Assembly (NCBI GenBank): GCA_002490465.1
Contig: DKUB01000075.1
Coordinates: 45,352 to 109,351 of the forward strand
DNA from: Lachnoclostridium sp. UBA7215
GTDB lineage: Bacteria > Bacillota > Clostridia > Lachnospirales > Lachnospiraceae
Reading direction: 5' to 3'
Length of the DNA stretch: 64,000 bases
Under the pieces are notes generated by a model. That model saw only the letters and a list, made by a program, of their open reading frames with translations. It was not told the DNA's origin and did not search any database. The translations under genes and the position numbers were made by a program. Within the stretch, counting starts at the first letter, position 1. The number at the start of each line of letters is the position of its first letter. Shown piece by piece: positions 1-8,280 of the stretch.

Positions 1-2
1 AA

Positions 3-548
3 GCGACGGAAGGGACTGTGACAACCAATGGGAAAATTGCCCCTCTGCTTGAGCTGGGGGCAGGGTTTGACAGACAGTATACAGGGAGCGAAAATATTTT
101 TCTGTATGGCTCTATGTTGGGATACAGCAAGGAGTTTTTAAAGGATAAATATGATGAAATCGTTAAGTTTTCTGAGTTGGGAAATTTCATAAATGTACCA
201 GTGAAGAATTATTCTTCCGGCATGAAAGCGAGATTGGGATTTTCCGTAGCAACAATCGTTAGTCCGGAAATACTGATTTTAGATGAGGTGTTAAGTGTAG
301 GAGATGCCAGGTTCCGCAAAAAATGTGAGAGACGCATCCAGAGTATGTTTGACAGTGGTGTGACGGTTCTCTTTGTATCCCACTCCTCGGCCCAGGTACT
401 TAGAATGTGTAACCGTGGAATTCTCTTAGAGCAGGGACAATTGATTGCAGAGGGAACAGCAGAGGATGTGGTAAGTTTTTATGAGGCGAAGATGAGTGAG
501 CAGGAAAAGCGCTATGAGGCACAAAACCGCATTGTGGAGGCGGATTAA
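3..548 (+). CDS. ABC transporter ATP-binding protein, 3' part (polysaccharide/teichoic acid exporter type)
   Basis: The frame is open to the left edge, so the gene begins upstream; the GTG at 18 is internal. Visible motifs are the segment GKIAPLLELGAGFD that lies downstream of Walker A in TagH/RfbE/KpsT-like ATPases, the ABC signature YSSGMKARLGF, Walker B ILILDEVLSVGD and the H-loop FVSHS. Walker A itself lies outside the window. Proteins of this subfamily energise export of completed wall polymers or O-antigen-like chains together with an ABC-2 permease, which would be expected just upstream. The stop lies 12 bases before a TagD-like gene, so they are probably cotranscribed. The family is confident; the exported polymer is inferred from the neighbours. 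Confidence 0.88.
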   Translation, partial: ATEGTVTTNGKIAPLLELGAGFDRQYTGSENIFLYGSMLGYSKEFLKDKYDEIVKFSELGNFINVPVKNYSSGMKARLGFSVATIVSPEILILDEVLSVGDARFRKKCERRIQSMFDSGVTVLFVSHSSAQVLRMCNRGILLEQGQLIAEGTAEDVVSFYEAKMSEQEKRYEAQNRIVEAD

Positions 549-560
549 GGAGGAACGGAA

Positions 561-950
561 ATGAAGAAAGTAATCACGTATGGAACATTTGACCTTTTGC
601 ATGTTGGACATATTAATCTTTTGCGCCGGGCAAAAGCACTGGGGGATTATTTAATTGTTGTAGTGTCTTCAGATGAGTTTAACGCTGGAAAGGGAAAGAA
701 GGCATATCATTCTTTTGAGGACAGAAAACAGATTCTTGAAGCAATCCGGTACGTAGATGAGGTTTTACCGGAGTACACATGGGAACAGAAAATTGATGAT
801 GTAAAAAATAATCAGGTTGATGTATTTGTCATGGGAAATGACTGGGAAGGGAAATTTGATTTTTTGAAAGAATATTGCGAGGTTGTCTATCTGCCAAGGA
901 CGGAGGGAATTTCTACGACAAAAATAAAAGATGACCTCAATATGGCGTAG
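561..950 (+). CDS. tagD: Glycerol-3-phosphate cytidylyltransferase
   Basis: This 129-residue protein has the length and motifs of TagD/TarD: the nucleotidyltransferase motif HVGH after TYGTFDLL, and RTEGISTT near the C-terminus. The enzyme couples CTP and sn-glycerol 3-phosphate to CDP-glycerol, the donor for glycerol-phosphate units in teichoic acids, in the cytoplasm. AAGGAGG lies just upstream of the ATG. It sits 12 bases after the exporter ATPase and 12 bases before a CDP-glycerol-using transferase, which fits a teichoic-acid role. Confidence 0.93.
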   Translation: MKKVITYGTFDLLHVGHINLLRRAKALGDYLIVVVSSDEFNAGKGKKAYHSFEDRKQILEAIRYVDEVLPEYTWEQKIDDVKNNQVDVFVMGNDWEGKFDFLKEYCEVVYLPRTEGISTTKIKDDLNMA

Positions 951-962
951 GGACAGGGAATC

Positions 963-2075
963 ATGAAAAAGAAATTAGGGTATATGGTTTTTGCTGCATT
1001 TTTTGTGGTCTTTCGGTTATGCCCGCTTCAAAAGCAAAAAGTATTTTTTGTGGCAACACATGATGATAGCGATGAGGGAAATATTGGAATTGTGGCTGAT
1101 GAGATAAGAAGGAGGATGCCGGAGAAAAAGCTTGTTTTTTTGACAGGGCGGGATGGAATCCGCCATCCCTTTTCTTTTTTTATCGGGAAAGCTTTTCACT
1201 TGGCAACAGCGGGAACTATCTTTATGGATAACCATTTTATGCCGTTGGCGTATACACCGATATCCAAAAGGGCAAAGGTAATCCAGCTCTGGCACGGAAC
1301 CGGTACAATAAAAAGGTTTGGGCTGGATGCGGAAGGAGAGGAGGTGGCCCTGCTTGCCAGAAGAGCAAATCAGCGAGTGACCCACCTGATTGTCAGTTCA
1401 GAGCGTACAAAGGGGCAGTATCAATCGGCTTTTGGTATTTCAGAGGATAGAATTTATATACTTGGGCTTCCGAGGACAGACCGGATTCTGGATGAGGAGT
1501 GGATGCAGACAAGACGGGAGTGTTTTTTTGACAGTTATCCTGAGCTTGAGGGGAAAAGAACAATACTGTATGCGCCTACTTTCCGGGATAAGGAGGCAGA
1601 CAGACCACATATAGCTCTGGATCTGTCTGAGCTGGCCGGGAATCTGGGAGAGGATGAAGTATTTATGCTTCGGCTCCATCCGCATGTAGCTGCAAATATA
1701 AAACAGACAGATTGGGCAAAATATAAGGGGAAGATTTATAATGTTTCAGAATTTTCCGGGGTATCTACTCTTCTTGCAGCTGCTGACTGCCTGATTACAG
1801 ATTATTCATCGATTATTTTTGAGTATTGCCTGACAAAGAAAATGATGTGTTTTTATGCATATGATTTAGATGATTTCTTAATAGATGGACGCGGTTTTTA
1901 TGAGGATTATGAGACTTTTGTTCCAGGACCTGTGGTGCGTACCCAGCAGGAGTTAATGGAATTTTTAAAAAATGGGGAACCCGAAACGTCCCGCGTGGAG
2001 GCGTTTTGCCGTGAGAACTTTGCCTATCGGGATAAAAAATCGGTAGAACGTCTTTTTCAATTGATTTTTTCATAA
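963..2075 (+). CDS. CDP-glycerol glycerophosphotransferase family protein (TagB/TagF-like)
   Basis: This 370-residue protein belongs to the Glyphos_transf family. Diagnostic motifs are IQLWHGTGTIKRFG (catalytic-type His), LYAPTFRD, RLHPHVA and LITDYSSIIFEY, in the usual order. Family members move glycerol phosphate (or ribitol phosphate) from the CDP donor onto a lipid-linked acceptor at the inner membrane face. The N-terminus has one hydrophobic stretch, roughly residues 5-18, that could help membrane association. It follows tagD by 12 bases. Whether it is a primase (TagB-like, one unit) or polymerase (TagF-like) cannot be read from sequence; the single-domain length favours TagB-like. Confidence 0.88.
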   Translation: MKKKLGYMVFAAFFVVFRLCPLQKQKVFFVATHDDSDEGNIGIVADEIRRRMPEKKLVFLTGRDGIRHPFSFFIGKAFHLATAGTIFMDNHFMPLAYTPISKRAKVIQLWHGTGTIKRFGLDAEGEEVALLARRANQRVTHLIVSSERTKGQYQSAFGISEDRIYILGLPRTDRILDEEWMQTRRECFFDSYPELEGKRTILYAPTFRDKEADRPHIALDLSELAGNLGEDEVFMLRLHPHVAANIKQTDWAKYKGKIYNVSEFSGVSTLLAAADCLITDYSSIIFEYCLTKKMMCFYAYDLDDFLIDGRGFYEDYETFVPGPVVRTQQELMEFLKNGEPETSRVEAFCRENFAYRDKKSVERLFQLIFS

Positions 2076-2121
2076 AGATAATATATAATTCTATTGTATT
2101 TTTTTACAGGATGGAGGTAGA

Positions 2122-3648
2122 ATGGTGAAAGTACTATTAAAGAGAAAAGCAAGTTTTGTCTTCTTGATTTTACAACTGCTGTTATCGATTGCATTATGTG
2201 CCCTGGCAATCTATGTTGGTTTTATTCCGGCTAAGTATATTGTGCCTATTGCAGTCATTTGCATTGTTTTATTGGTGTACCAGCTGTTCAGTCAGATGGC
2301 AGACAGCAGTTACTGGATAGGAAGGGTACTTTGTATCTGTTTTTGTGCCCTTTATATTGGCGGATCCTATTATATTATGGATACGTATGCTACTATGTCA
2401 GATATTGGCGGTATGGATATGAAAGTGGATGTCATTTCTTTCTATGTGTTAAAAGATGACAAGGCCCAGAGTATTGTGGATGCCAAAGATTATGATTTTG
2501 GTATTCTGTCCGTACAGGACCGCGAGAATACAGACAAAACACTGGAATCTGCTAAAAGTACGGTGAAGCAGGATCTGAAAGTTGTTGAATTTATGGATAC
2601 CAATACACTTGTGGATGCATTATATGCCGGTGAGGTGCAGGTGATTGTATTCAATGAAGCGTTTATTAATCCGGTTCTGGAACAGTATAAGACATTTTCC
2701 AAGGATACAAGGAAATTAGTCCAGCATGAGATACAGACAAAGGTAGAAGAGCAGACTTATGAGGATACGGATGTGACGACTAAGCCATTTAACGTTTATA
2801 TCAGTGGTATTGACTTGTATGGTAAGATATCCCAGACGAGCCGCAGTGACGTTAATATTATTGCTACGGTAAATCCGTTGACAAAAAAGATACTCCTCAC
2901 GTCAACTCCGCGTGATTATTATGTTCCGCTTTATGGCGAAAAAGGGAAATCTGTGTCAGGGGGAATGCCGGATAAGCTGACCCATGCCGGAATTTATGGT
3001 GTTGACTGCTCAATTAATACCCTTGAGAAGCTGTATGATATTGATATTGATTACTATGTGAGGGTGAACTTTACCAGCGTTAAGAAAATTGTGGATATAC
3101 TCGGCGGTGTTGAAGTATATTCTGATTTTGATTTTATTTCGGATTGGGGTCCTAACGGAGCAGGCACCCATTACAAATTTAAAAAGGGATATAACAAGGT
3201 GAATGGGAAGAAAGCGCTGGCATTCTGCCGTGAGCGCCATCATTTTGCCAATGGAGATTATCAGAGAGGGCGTGATCACCAGCACATGATTGAGGCTATT
3301 TTAAATAAGGTGCTATCCCCATCAATACTGCAGGATTTTTCAGGTTTGTTAAAAGAGACAAAAAAAATGTTCCAGACGAGTATGTCTACGAAGAAAATTG
3401 TGTCGCTTTGTAATATGCAGCTCAATGATATGGCGACATGGAAAATTTCTTATGCCAACGCCGATGGGTCAGGAGCATCGAAGGTGACGTATTCTATGCA
3501 GTCAACCAAGCTATACGTGTGTGAGCCGGATTATGCATCTGTTCATAAGATTACGAAACGAATGAATAAGATTATGAGCCAGACGCCAGAGGACGTTAAA
3601 AATGAGGACGAAAAGAAGTCACAGGCGAAGCCTACATTGCAGCCGTAG
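2122..3648 (+). CDS. LytR-CpsA-Psr (LCP) family glycopolymer ligase
   Basis: This 508-residue protein has three N-terminal membrane segments within about residues 10-90, then an extracellular part with an LCP domain at about residues 222-400. LCP hallmarks are TSTPRDYYVP and the arginine-rich CRERHH...YQRGRDHQ segment. A domain of about 130 residues between the membrane part and the LCP domain is typical of long clostridial LCP proteins. LCP enzymes move undecaprenyl-linked glycopolymers onto peptidoglycan outside the membrane. The ATG is preceded by GGAGGT at 2113. A strong terminator follows at 3688, so it probably ends a transcript. A role in attaching the locus polymer is inferred from position. 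Confidence 0.92.
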   Translation: MVKVLLKRKASFVFLILQLLLSIALCALAIYVGFIPAKYIVPIAVICIVLLVYQLFSQMADSSYWIGRVLCICFCALYIGGSYYIMDTYATMSDIGGMDMKVDVISFYVLKDDKAQSIVDAKDYDFGILSVQDRENTDKTLESAKSTVKQDLKVVEFMDTNTLVDALYAGEVQVIVFNEAFINPVLEQYKTFSKDTRKLVQHEIQTKVEEQTYEDTDVTTKPFNVYISGIDLYGKISQTSRSDVNIIATVNPLTKKILLTSTPRDYYVPLYGEKGKSVSGGMPDKLTHAGIYGVDCSINTLEKLYDIDIDYYVRVNFTSVKKIVDILGGVEVYSDFDFISDWGPNGAGTHYKFKKGYNKVNGKKALAFCRERHHFANGDYQRGRDHQHMIEAILNKVLSPSILQDFSGLLKETKKMFQTSMSTKKIVSLCNMQLNDMATWKISYANADGSGASKVTYSMQSTKLYVCEPDYASVHKITKRMNKIMSQTPEDVKNEDEKKSQAKPTLQP

Positions 3649-3687
3649 AATTGGAATGCAACCGTATTTTGTGACCGTAGAATGTAG

Positions 3688-3719
3688 CCGCATTCTGTGA
3701 TAACAGAATGCGGTTTTTT
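3688..3719 (+). terminator. Intrinsic terminator after the LCP gene
   Basis: A perfect 10-bp stem (CCGCATTCTG pairing with CAGAATGCGG) has a 6-base loop TGATAA and is followed directly by six T residues. It separates the LCP gene from the aminotransferase gene. Confidence 0.92.
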
Positions 3720-3759
3720 CCCATTTGATATAGAGTCCAGTTCAGAAAGGAGTTTTTGT

Positions 3760-4977
3760 ATGAGGCAGATTCCATTCAGCCCGCCGGATATCACAGAAGA
3801 AGAGATTCAGGAAGTCGCAGATGTTCTTCGTTCAGGATGGATTACAACCGGACCAAAGACGAAACAGTTTGAGAGAGAAGTGGCAGATTACTGTCGTACG
3901 GAGCGTGCTGTATGTCTGAATTCTGCCACTGCCTGTATGGAAATGACACTGCGCCTTTTTGATATTGGGCCAGGGGATGAAGTGATAACAACGGCATACA
4001 CTTATACCGCAACGGCCAGTGCTATCTGCCATACTGGAGCGGTTCCAATACTGATTGATGTAGCACAAGGCAGTTATGAGATGGATTATGAGGCGTTGGA
4101 AAAGGCTATAAATTCAAAGACAAAGGCAATTATTCCGGTGGATGTCGGAGGTGTATTGTGTGATTATGAGAGGGTGCGTCGGATTACTGAGAAGAAACGT
4201 GCGCTTTTTCATGCCGGGAATAACCGTTTTCAGAAAGCGCTTGGCCGTGTATTGATTATGGCGGATTCTGCACATGGTTTTGGAGCTGAGCGCAACGGGA
4301 AAAGGAGCGGGGAGCTGGCTGATTTTACAAGTTTTTCCTTTCATGCTGTTAAAAACCTGACAACGGCAGAAGGCGGCGCAGTTACGTGGCAGCAGCTTCC
4401 AGATATTGATTCGGAAGAAATCTATCACCAGTATATGATTTTGTCCCTGCACGGCCAGTCGAAGGATGCTCTGGCAAAAAGTCAGATTGGCGGGTGGGAA
4501 TACGATATTATTGCCCCTTATTATAAATGTAATATGACGGATATACAAGCTGCTCTCGGGGTTGTGCAGTTGAGGCGGTATCCGCAGCTTCTGGCTAAAA
4601 GAAGAGAGTTAATCCGTTTATATGAAAATGAGCTTGCCAAGCTTCGCGAGTTTGGGATTCCGGTTACAAGCCTGAGTCATTACACGGAATCAAATTGTTC
4701 CAGCGGCCATCTTTTTTTGATGAGGATTGAGGGGATGGGCCATGAGGAGCGGAGCAGAGTGATAGAGGAGCTGGCGAAAAGGGGAGTGGCATCGAATGTC
4801 CATTATAAACCACTTCCGCTGCTTACGGCATACCGGAGCATGGGTTTTGATATAGAGAACTATCCCAATGCGTACCATATGTATGAAAATGAGATATCGC
4901 TTCCCTTACATACAAAGCTGAATGGGGATGATGTGAGGTATATTGGGGAGTGTCTGCAGGAAATTTTACGGAGGTAA
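3760..4977 (+). CDS. DegT/DnrJ/EryC1/StrS-type sugar aminotransferase
   Basis: This 405-residue PLP enzyme has the family pattern: PFSPPDITEEEI near the N-terminus, the GPKTKQFE segment, and the internal-aldimine lysine at about residue 198 in FHAVKNLTTAEGGA. Such enzymes put an amino group on a 4-keto (or 3-keto) nucleotide sugar. I start at ATG 3760 because AGAAAGGAG lies just upstream; an in-frame GTG at 3697 sits inside the terminator stem and is unlikely. Its natural partner here is the membrane 4,6-dehydratase at 25262, and the following gene is a PglC-like sugar transferase. Together they suggest an amino-sugar such as a UDP-4-amino-4,6-dideoxy-HexNAc; the exact sugar is inference. Confidence 0.9.
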   Translation: MRQIPFSPPDITEEEIQEVADVLRSGWITTGPKTKQFEREVADYCRTERAVCLNSATACMEMTLRLFDIGPGDEVITTAYTYTATASAICHTGAVPILIDVAQGSYEMDYEALEKAINSKTKAIIPVDVGGVLCDYERVRRITEKKRALFHAGNNRFQKALGRVLIMADSAHGFGAERNGKRSGELADFTSFSFHAVKNLTTAEGGAVTWQQLPDIDSEEIYHQYMILSLHGQSKDALAKSQIGGWEYDIIAPYYKCNMTDIQAALGVVQLRRYPQLLAKRRELIRLYENELAKLREFGIPVTSLSHYTESNCSSGHLFLMRIEGMGHEERSRVIEELAKRGVASNVHYKPLPLLTAYRSMGFDIENYPNAYHMYENEISLPLHTKLNGDDVRYIGECLQEILRR

Positions 4978-4985
4978 GCAGCCAT

Positions 4986-5672
4986 ATGAAAAAGTGGGAT
5001 AACCTTCCGGAGTTTATGAAAAAAGAAGAAGTGCGCCCTTATTATGAGGCCTTAGAGAAACATCGTGCCGGCCTGGCAGTGAAAAGAATGCTGGATATTT
5101 TGTTTTCGTTGATATTGTTTGTTATCCTGCTGCCTTTTATGATTCTTATCGGCATTTTAGTGGGCGTTACCTCAAAAGGTGGTGTATTTTTCTGCCAGGA
5201 GAGGATAACGGCCTATGGGAGGGCTTTTAAAATTATTAAATTCAGGACAATGGTTTCTGACGCAGAAAAAAGGGGAAGTCAGGTAACGACCAGTGGGGAC
5301 AGCCGTGTTACAGCAATTGGCAGGTTCCTGCGAAAAGTGCGCCTCGATGAGCTTCCGCAGCTGATTAATATTCTTAAGGGGGAAATGTCTATTGTCGGCA
5401 CAAGACCTGAGGTACCCCGTTATGTGGACCAATATACCCCCAGAATGATGGCAACGCTGCTTTTACCGGCAGGAGTAACATCAAAGGCCAGCATTGCGTA
5501 TAAGGATGAGGAGCGCCTTTTGTCTGCAGGGGAGGATGTGGACAAAATATATGTAGAACAGGTGCTGCCGGAAAAGATGGAATATAATCTTGCCTATTTG
5601 TTGGAGTTTTCGGTTGGACAGGATTTAAAATTAATGATTCAGACGGTGCTTGCAGTGTTTCGTACTGCATAA
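4986..5672 (+). CDS. Undecaprenyl-phosphate sugar phosphotransferase (PglC/WcaJ-like)
   Basis: This 228-residue member of the bacterial sugar transferase family has one hydrophobic segment (about residues 35-60) followed by KFRTMV, LRKVRLDELPQL and GEMSIVGTRPEVPRYV, the hallmark motifs of polyprenyl-phosphate phosphoglycosyltransferases. It would transfer a sugar 1-phosphate from a UDP-sugar to undecaprenyl phosphate and so start a repeat unit. ATG 4986 is chosen because GGAGGTAA, formed at the end of the preceding gene, lies 9 bases upstream; a GTG at 4950 would overlap that gene. Its coupling to the aminotransferase suggests the initiating sugar is the amino sugar. Confidence 0.92.
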   Translation: MKKWDNLPEFMKKEEVRPYYEALEKHRAGLAVKRMLDILFSLILFVILLPFMILIGILVGVTSKGGVFFCQERITAYGRAFKIIKFRTMVSDAEKRGSQVTTSGDSRVTAIGRFLRKVRLDELPQLINILKGEMSIVGTRPEVPRYVDQYTPRMMATLLLPAGVTSKASIAYKDEERLLSAGEDVDKIYVEQVLPEKMEYNLAYLLEFSVGQDLKLMIQTVLAVFRTA

Positions 5673-5689
5673 AATCCGTACTGGCAGAA

Positions 5690-7201
5690 ATGGAGCTGCA
5701 TGTGATTGGAAAGTTACAGGATTTATTTATCCAGTTGTTAGAGCCCTGGATTCCCTTTGTGGGAAAGCTTGGTGAAAAAATAAAATACAGGCTGATAACG
5801 CTGTGCTTTTTTTTGGATTTAGTGCTTTTTTGCATTGTGCGCTATCTTCTCCATCGGGAGAGCTATTTTTATAATACGGTTTTTGGTATTATACTGATGA
5901 TTTGCCTTGCTGTTTTGTCCCTTGACCGGAGTCTGATCAGGATTCATTGGCGCCGCTCTATGTGGATTGCCTGGTTTGGCATGTGTATCGTGTTTACTAT
6001 TTCCGATTTGCTTGTGCCCAAAAAGGTATGCGGACTCGGGGTGATTCTGGCTTTTGTTTTTACAGCGGTCTTTTTTGTATGGCAGAACCATACGAGGAAA
6101 GACCTTTTGTGGAAATGTTTTAAGGATGCCGTTAAAATTTCGTTTCTATTGATGTCGGGTATTTCCTTTCTATTCCGTCCGCTTTATGAGGGAGGGCGCT
6201 ATGCCGGAATCTTTACCAATCCGAATACATTTGCCCTGTATCTGTATATTATTTTTGCTGTTTATATGTCGGATTTGGACTGGATGGCGGAGACCGGAAA
6301 AAACTGGAAACGGGGCATTATGACGTACAGCGGTATTGCCCTTGTATTATTTTATCTGGCACAGACGCAGGCCAGGACTTCCCTTGTTACGGTTGTCGTT
6401 ATTTTTGTTCTGTGGATAGGCCTTCGGACTTATCTTGGGATAAAGACCCATGTCTGGAAAGGCTTTCTTCAAAAACTTGCGTGGGCCATCTTATTTTGTG
6501 CCGTGTTATATCCGGTATTTTTTGTCATGCTGACACATTTGCCGGGAATTGTTAACCACCCGATTATATTTCCGGGAGAAACGCTCTATCTGGCAAATGG
6601 AAATAAAATTGAGGATTTTGCTGAGACGATGGTGCCGGAATCAGTAGGGGTAGAAAAAGCGGAATTCCCATCGCATAAAGAGCCGGAAGAAAACTCCGCC
6701 CTGTCAAAAGATGAAAGCATTCCGGCAAATGCCTGGTCCCGTTTCTGGTACGTGTTGGAAAACACGAAGGGGCTGAATGCCCTGACCAGTGGCAGGATTG
6801 ATATCTATAAGGGTTATGCCATGAAACTGAATTATAAAGGGCATAAAAATATTTCTCTAGAGATAAATGGAAAAAAAAAGAATCATGCACATAACAACTG
6901 GTTACAATTCGGATATACCTATGGAATTTTCAGCATGTTTTTTTATGCTCTGATTACCGTTATGGCAGTCGGTTATTCGTTGAAATTTTACTTAAAGGAA
7001 AGGCGGAAGAATGCAACGTATGCTTTTTTGATTCCGGCCATTTGTGTGGGCTTTGTCGTGGCAACATTGACAGAGTGCCTGTTTTTACCATTTGAGGTAT
7101 TTCCGGCATTTGCGTTCTGGTTCTCATTTGAGGACCTGTTTGTGAAGAAGGTACCGAAAAACAAATTTTTACAGCAGTTGGAAGAGAGGGAAGAAAATTG
7201 A
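5690..7201 (+). CDS. O-antigen ligase/polymerase-like membrane protein
   Basis: This 503-residue protein is very hydrophobic, with about ten membrane segments and one large external loop (about residues 285-400). The GRYAGIFTNPNTFALYLYI segment and the later QTQARTSLVTVV are the usual signature of the Wzy/WaaL-like family. These proteins polymerise or ligate lipid-linked oligosaccharide repeats outside the membrane. The start has only a weak ribosome site, so it is uncertain by a few codons. It overlaps the next gene by 4 bases. A second protein of the class lies at 23755 on the other strand. Confidence 0.85.
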   Translation: MELHVIGKLQDLFIQLLEPWIPFVGKLGEKIKYRLITLCFFLDLVLFCIVRYLLHRESYFYNTVFGIILMICLAVLSLDRSLIRIHWRRSMWIAWFGMCIVFTISDLLVPKKVCGLGVILAFVFTAVFFVWQNHTRKDLLWKCFKDAVKISFLLMSGISFLFRPLYEGGRYAGIFTNPNTFALYLYIIFAVYMSDLDWMAETGKNWKRGIMTYSGIALVLFYLAQTQARTSLVTVVVIFVLWIGLRTYLGIKTHVWKGFLQKLAWAILFCAVLYPVFFVMLTHLPGIVNHPIIFPGETLYLANGNKIEDFAETMVPESVGVEKAEFPSHKEPEENSALSKDESIPANAWSRFWYVLENTKGLNALTSGRIDIYKGYAMKLNYKGHKNISLEINGKKKNHAHNNWLQFGYTYGIFSMFFYALITVMAVGYSLKFYLKERRKNATYAFLIPAICVGFVVATLTECLFLPFEVFPAFAFWFSFEDLFVKKVPKNKFLQQLEEREEN

Positions 7202-8280
7202 CGGTATATTTGTTTCTTTTAATACTGGTCGTTTTTGCAGGGATTAAGGCAGCTCCCGCAGGAAGTTTTCAAAAGGATTATATGTCTAAAGAAAAAACAA
7301 ATGTTGTCAAGGGCGTGTTTGTTATCCTTGTTTTTTATAAGCATGCCAGACAGTATATGAATCTGGGAGGCCCTTTTGATAAACCGTATATAATTATGGA
7401 AGATTTTATGGGGCAGATGATTGTTGCGATGTTTCTGTTTTACTCCGGCTATGGTATGATGGAGGCAATCAAAAAGAAGGGTTTTTCTTATGTAAAAGGA
7501 ATTTTGTGCAGACGGCTTCCACAGGTGTATTTTCATTTTGTTATCATACTCCTTATGTTTCTCATCCTCGATTTATGTCTGGGACAATTATCCCGGTACA
7601 GTGTTAAGACGATTGCTTTGTCTTTTATTGGGTGGGAAAATATTGGCAATTCCAATTGGTACATGTTTGTTGTATTTGTTTTGTACCTGTTTATGTTTCT
7701 TGCCTTTTTTCTATTGCGCTTTTTTGAGGGAAAAAGGGTACAGCTTGCCGGAGCCTGCATACTCACACTACTCACAGCGGGATTTGTGTACGGGATGCGG
7801 GCAATGGGACGGCCGTCATATTTTTATAATACGGCGTTACTGCTGCCGCTCGGCGTCTGGTATTCCTATTTAAAAAAATGGATAGAAAAGCTGATGATGA
7901 CAAGTGAGCTGCGGTACGAGTTTATCTGTCTCATAACCATTGTACTTTTTGCTGCCACAAGTTTGCTCAGAAGTAAACACGGCATTGAGGTATATACGGT
8001 GTGGGCAGTTGTATTTACACTTTCCATTGTCTTTTTTACGATGAAGATATCAATCGGGAACCCGGTTTTAGACTGGTTTGGCAACCATGTGTTCAGCGTG
8101 TATATGTTGCAGAGACTTCCCATGATAGCGCTTGCACACAGGGGAATCGGACACTCCCACCGCTACCTTTTTTTGGTAATAGTACTAATATGTACGATTT
8201 TCTTGTCACATCTTTTTGATACTGTGATGAGTAGGCTAAGCAGCCGTATCAATGAAATAAGGAGAAAAGAGAACATATGA
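7198..8280 (+). CDS. Acyltransferase 3 family membrane protein
   Basis: This 360-residue polytopic protein resembles the OafA/WecH acyltransferase 3 family: an N-terminal segment like NVVKGVFVILVFYKHARQY, about ten membrane helices, and a conserved GNSNWYMFVVFVLY region. Such enzymes acylate (often acetylate) extracellular polysaccharides or wall polymers. The TTG start overlaps the stop of the preceding gene (TTGA) and translation is probably coupled. The stop overlaps the next ATG as ATGA. The usual catalytic His is present in the YKHAR segment. Substrate unknown. Confidence 0.78.
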   Translation: MTVYLFLLILVVFAGIKAAPAGSFQKDYMSKEKTNVVKGVFVILVFYKHARQYMNLGGPFDKPYIIMEDFMGQMIVAMFLFYSGYGMMEAIKKKGFSYVKGILCRRLPQVYFHFVIILLMFLILDLCLGQLSRYSVKTIALSFIGWENIGNSNWYMFVVFVLYLFMFLAFFLLRFFEGKRVQLAGACILTLLTAGFVYGMRAMGRPSYFYNTALLLPLGVWYSYLKKWIEKLMMTSELRYEFICLITIVLFAATSLLRSKHGIEVYTVWAVVFTLSIVFFTMKISIGNPVLDWFGNHVFSVYMLQRLPMIALAHRGIGHSHRYLFLVIVLICTIFLSHLFDTVMSRLSSRINEIRRKENI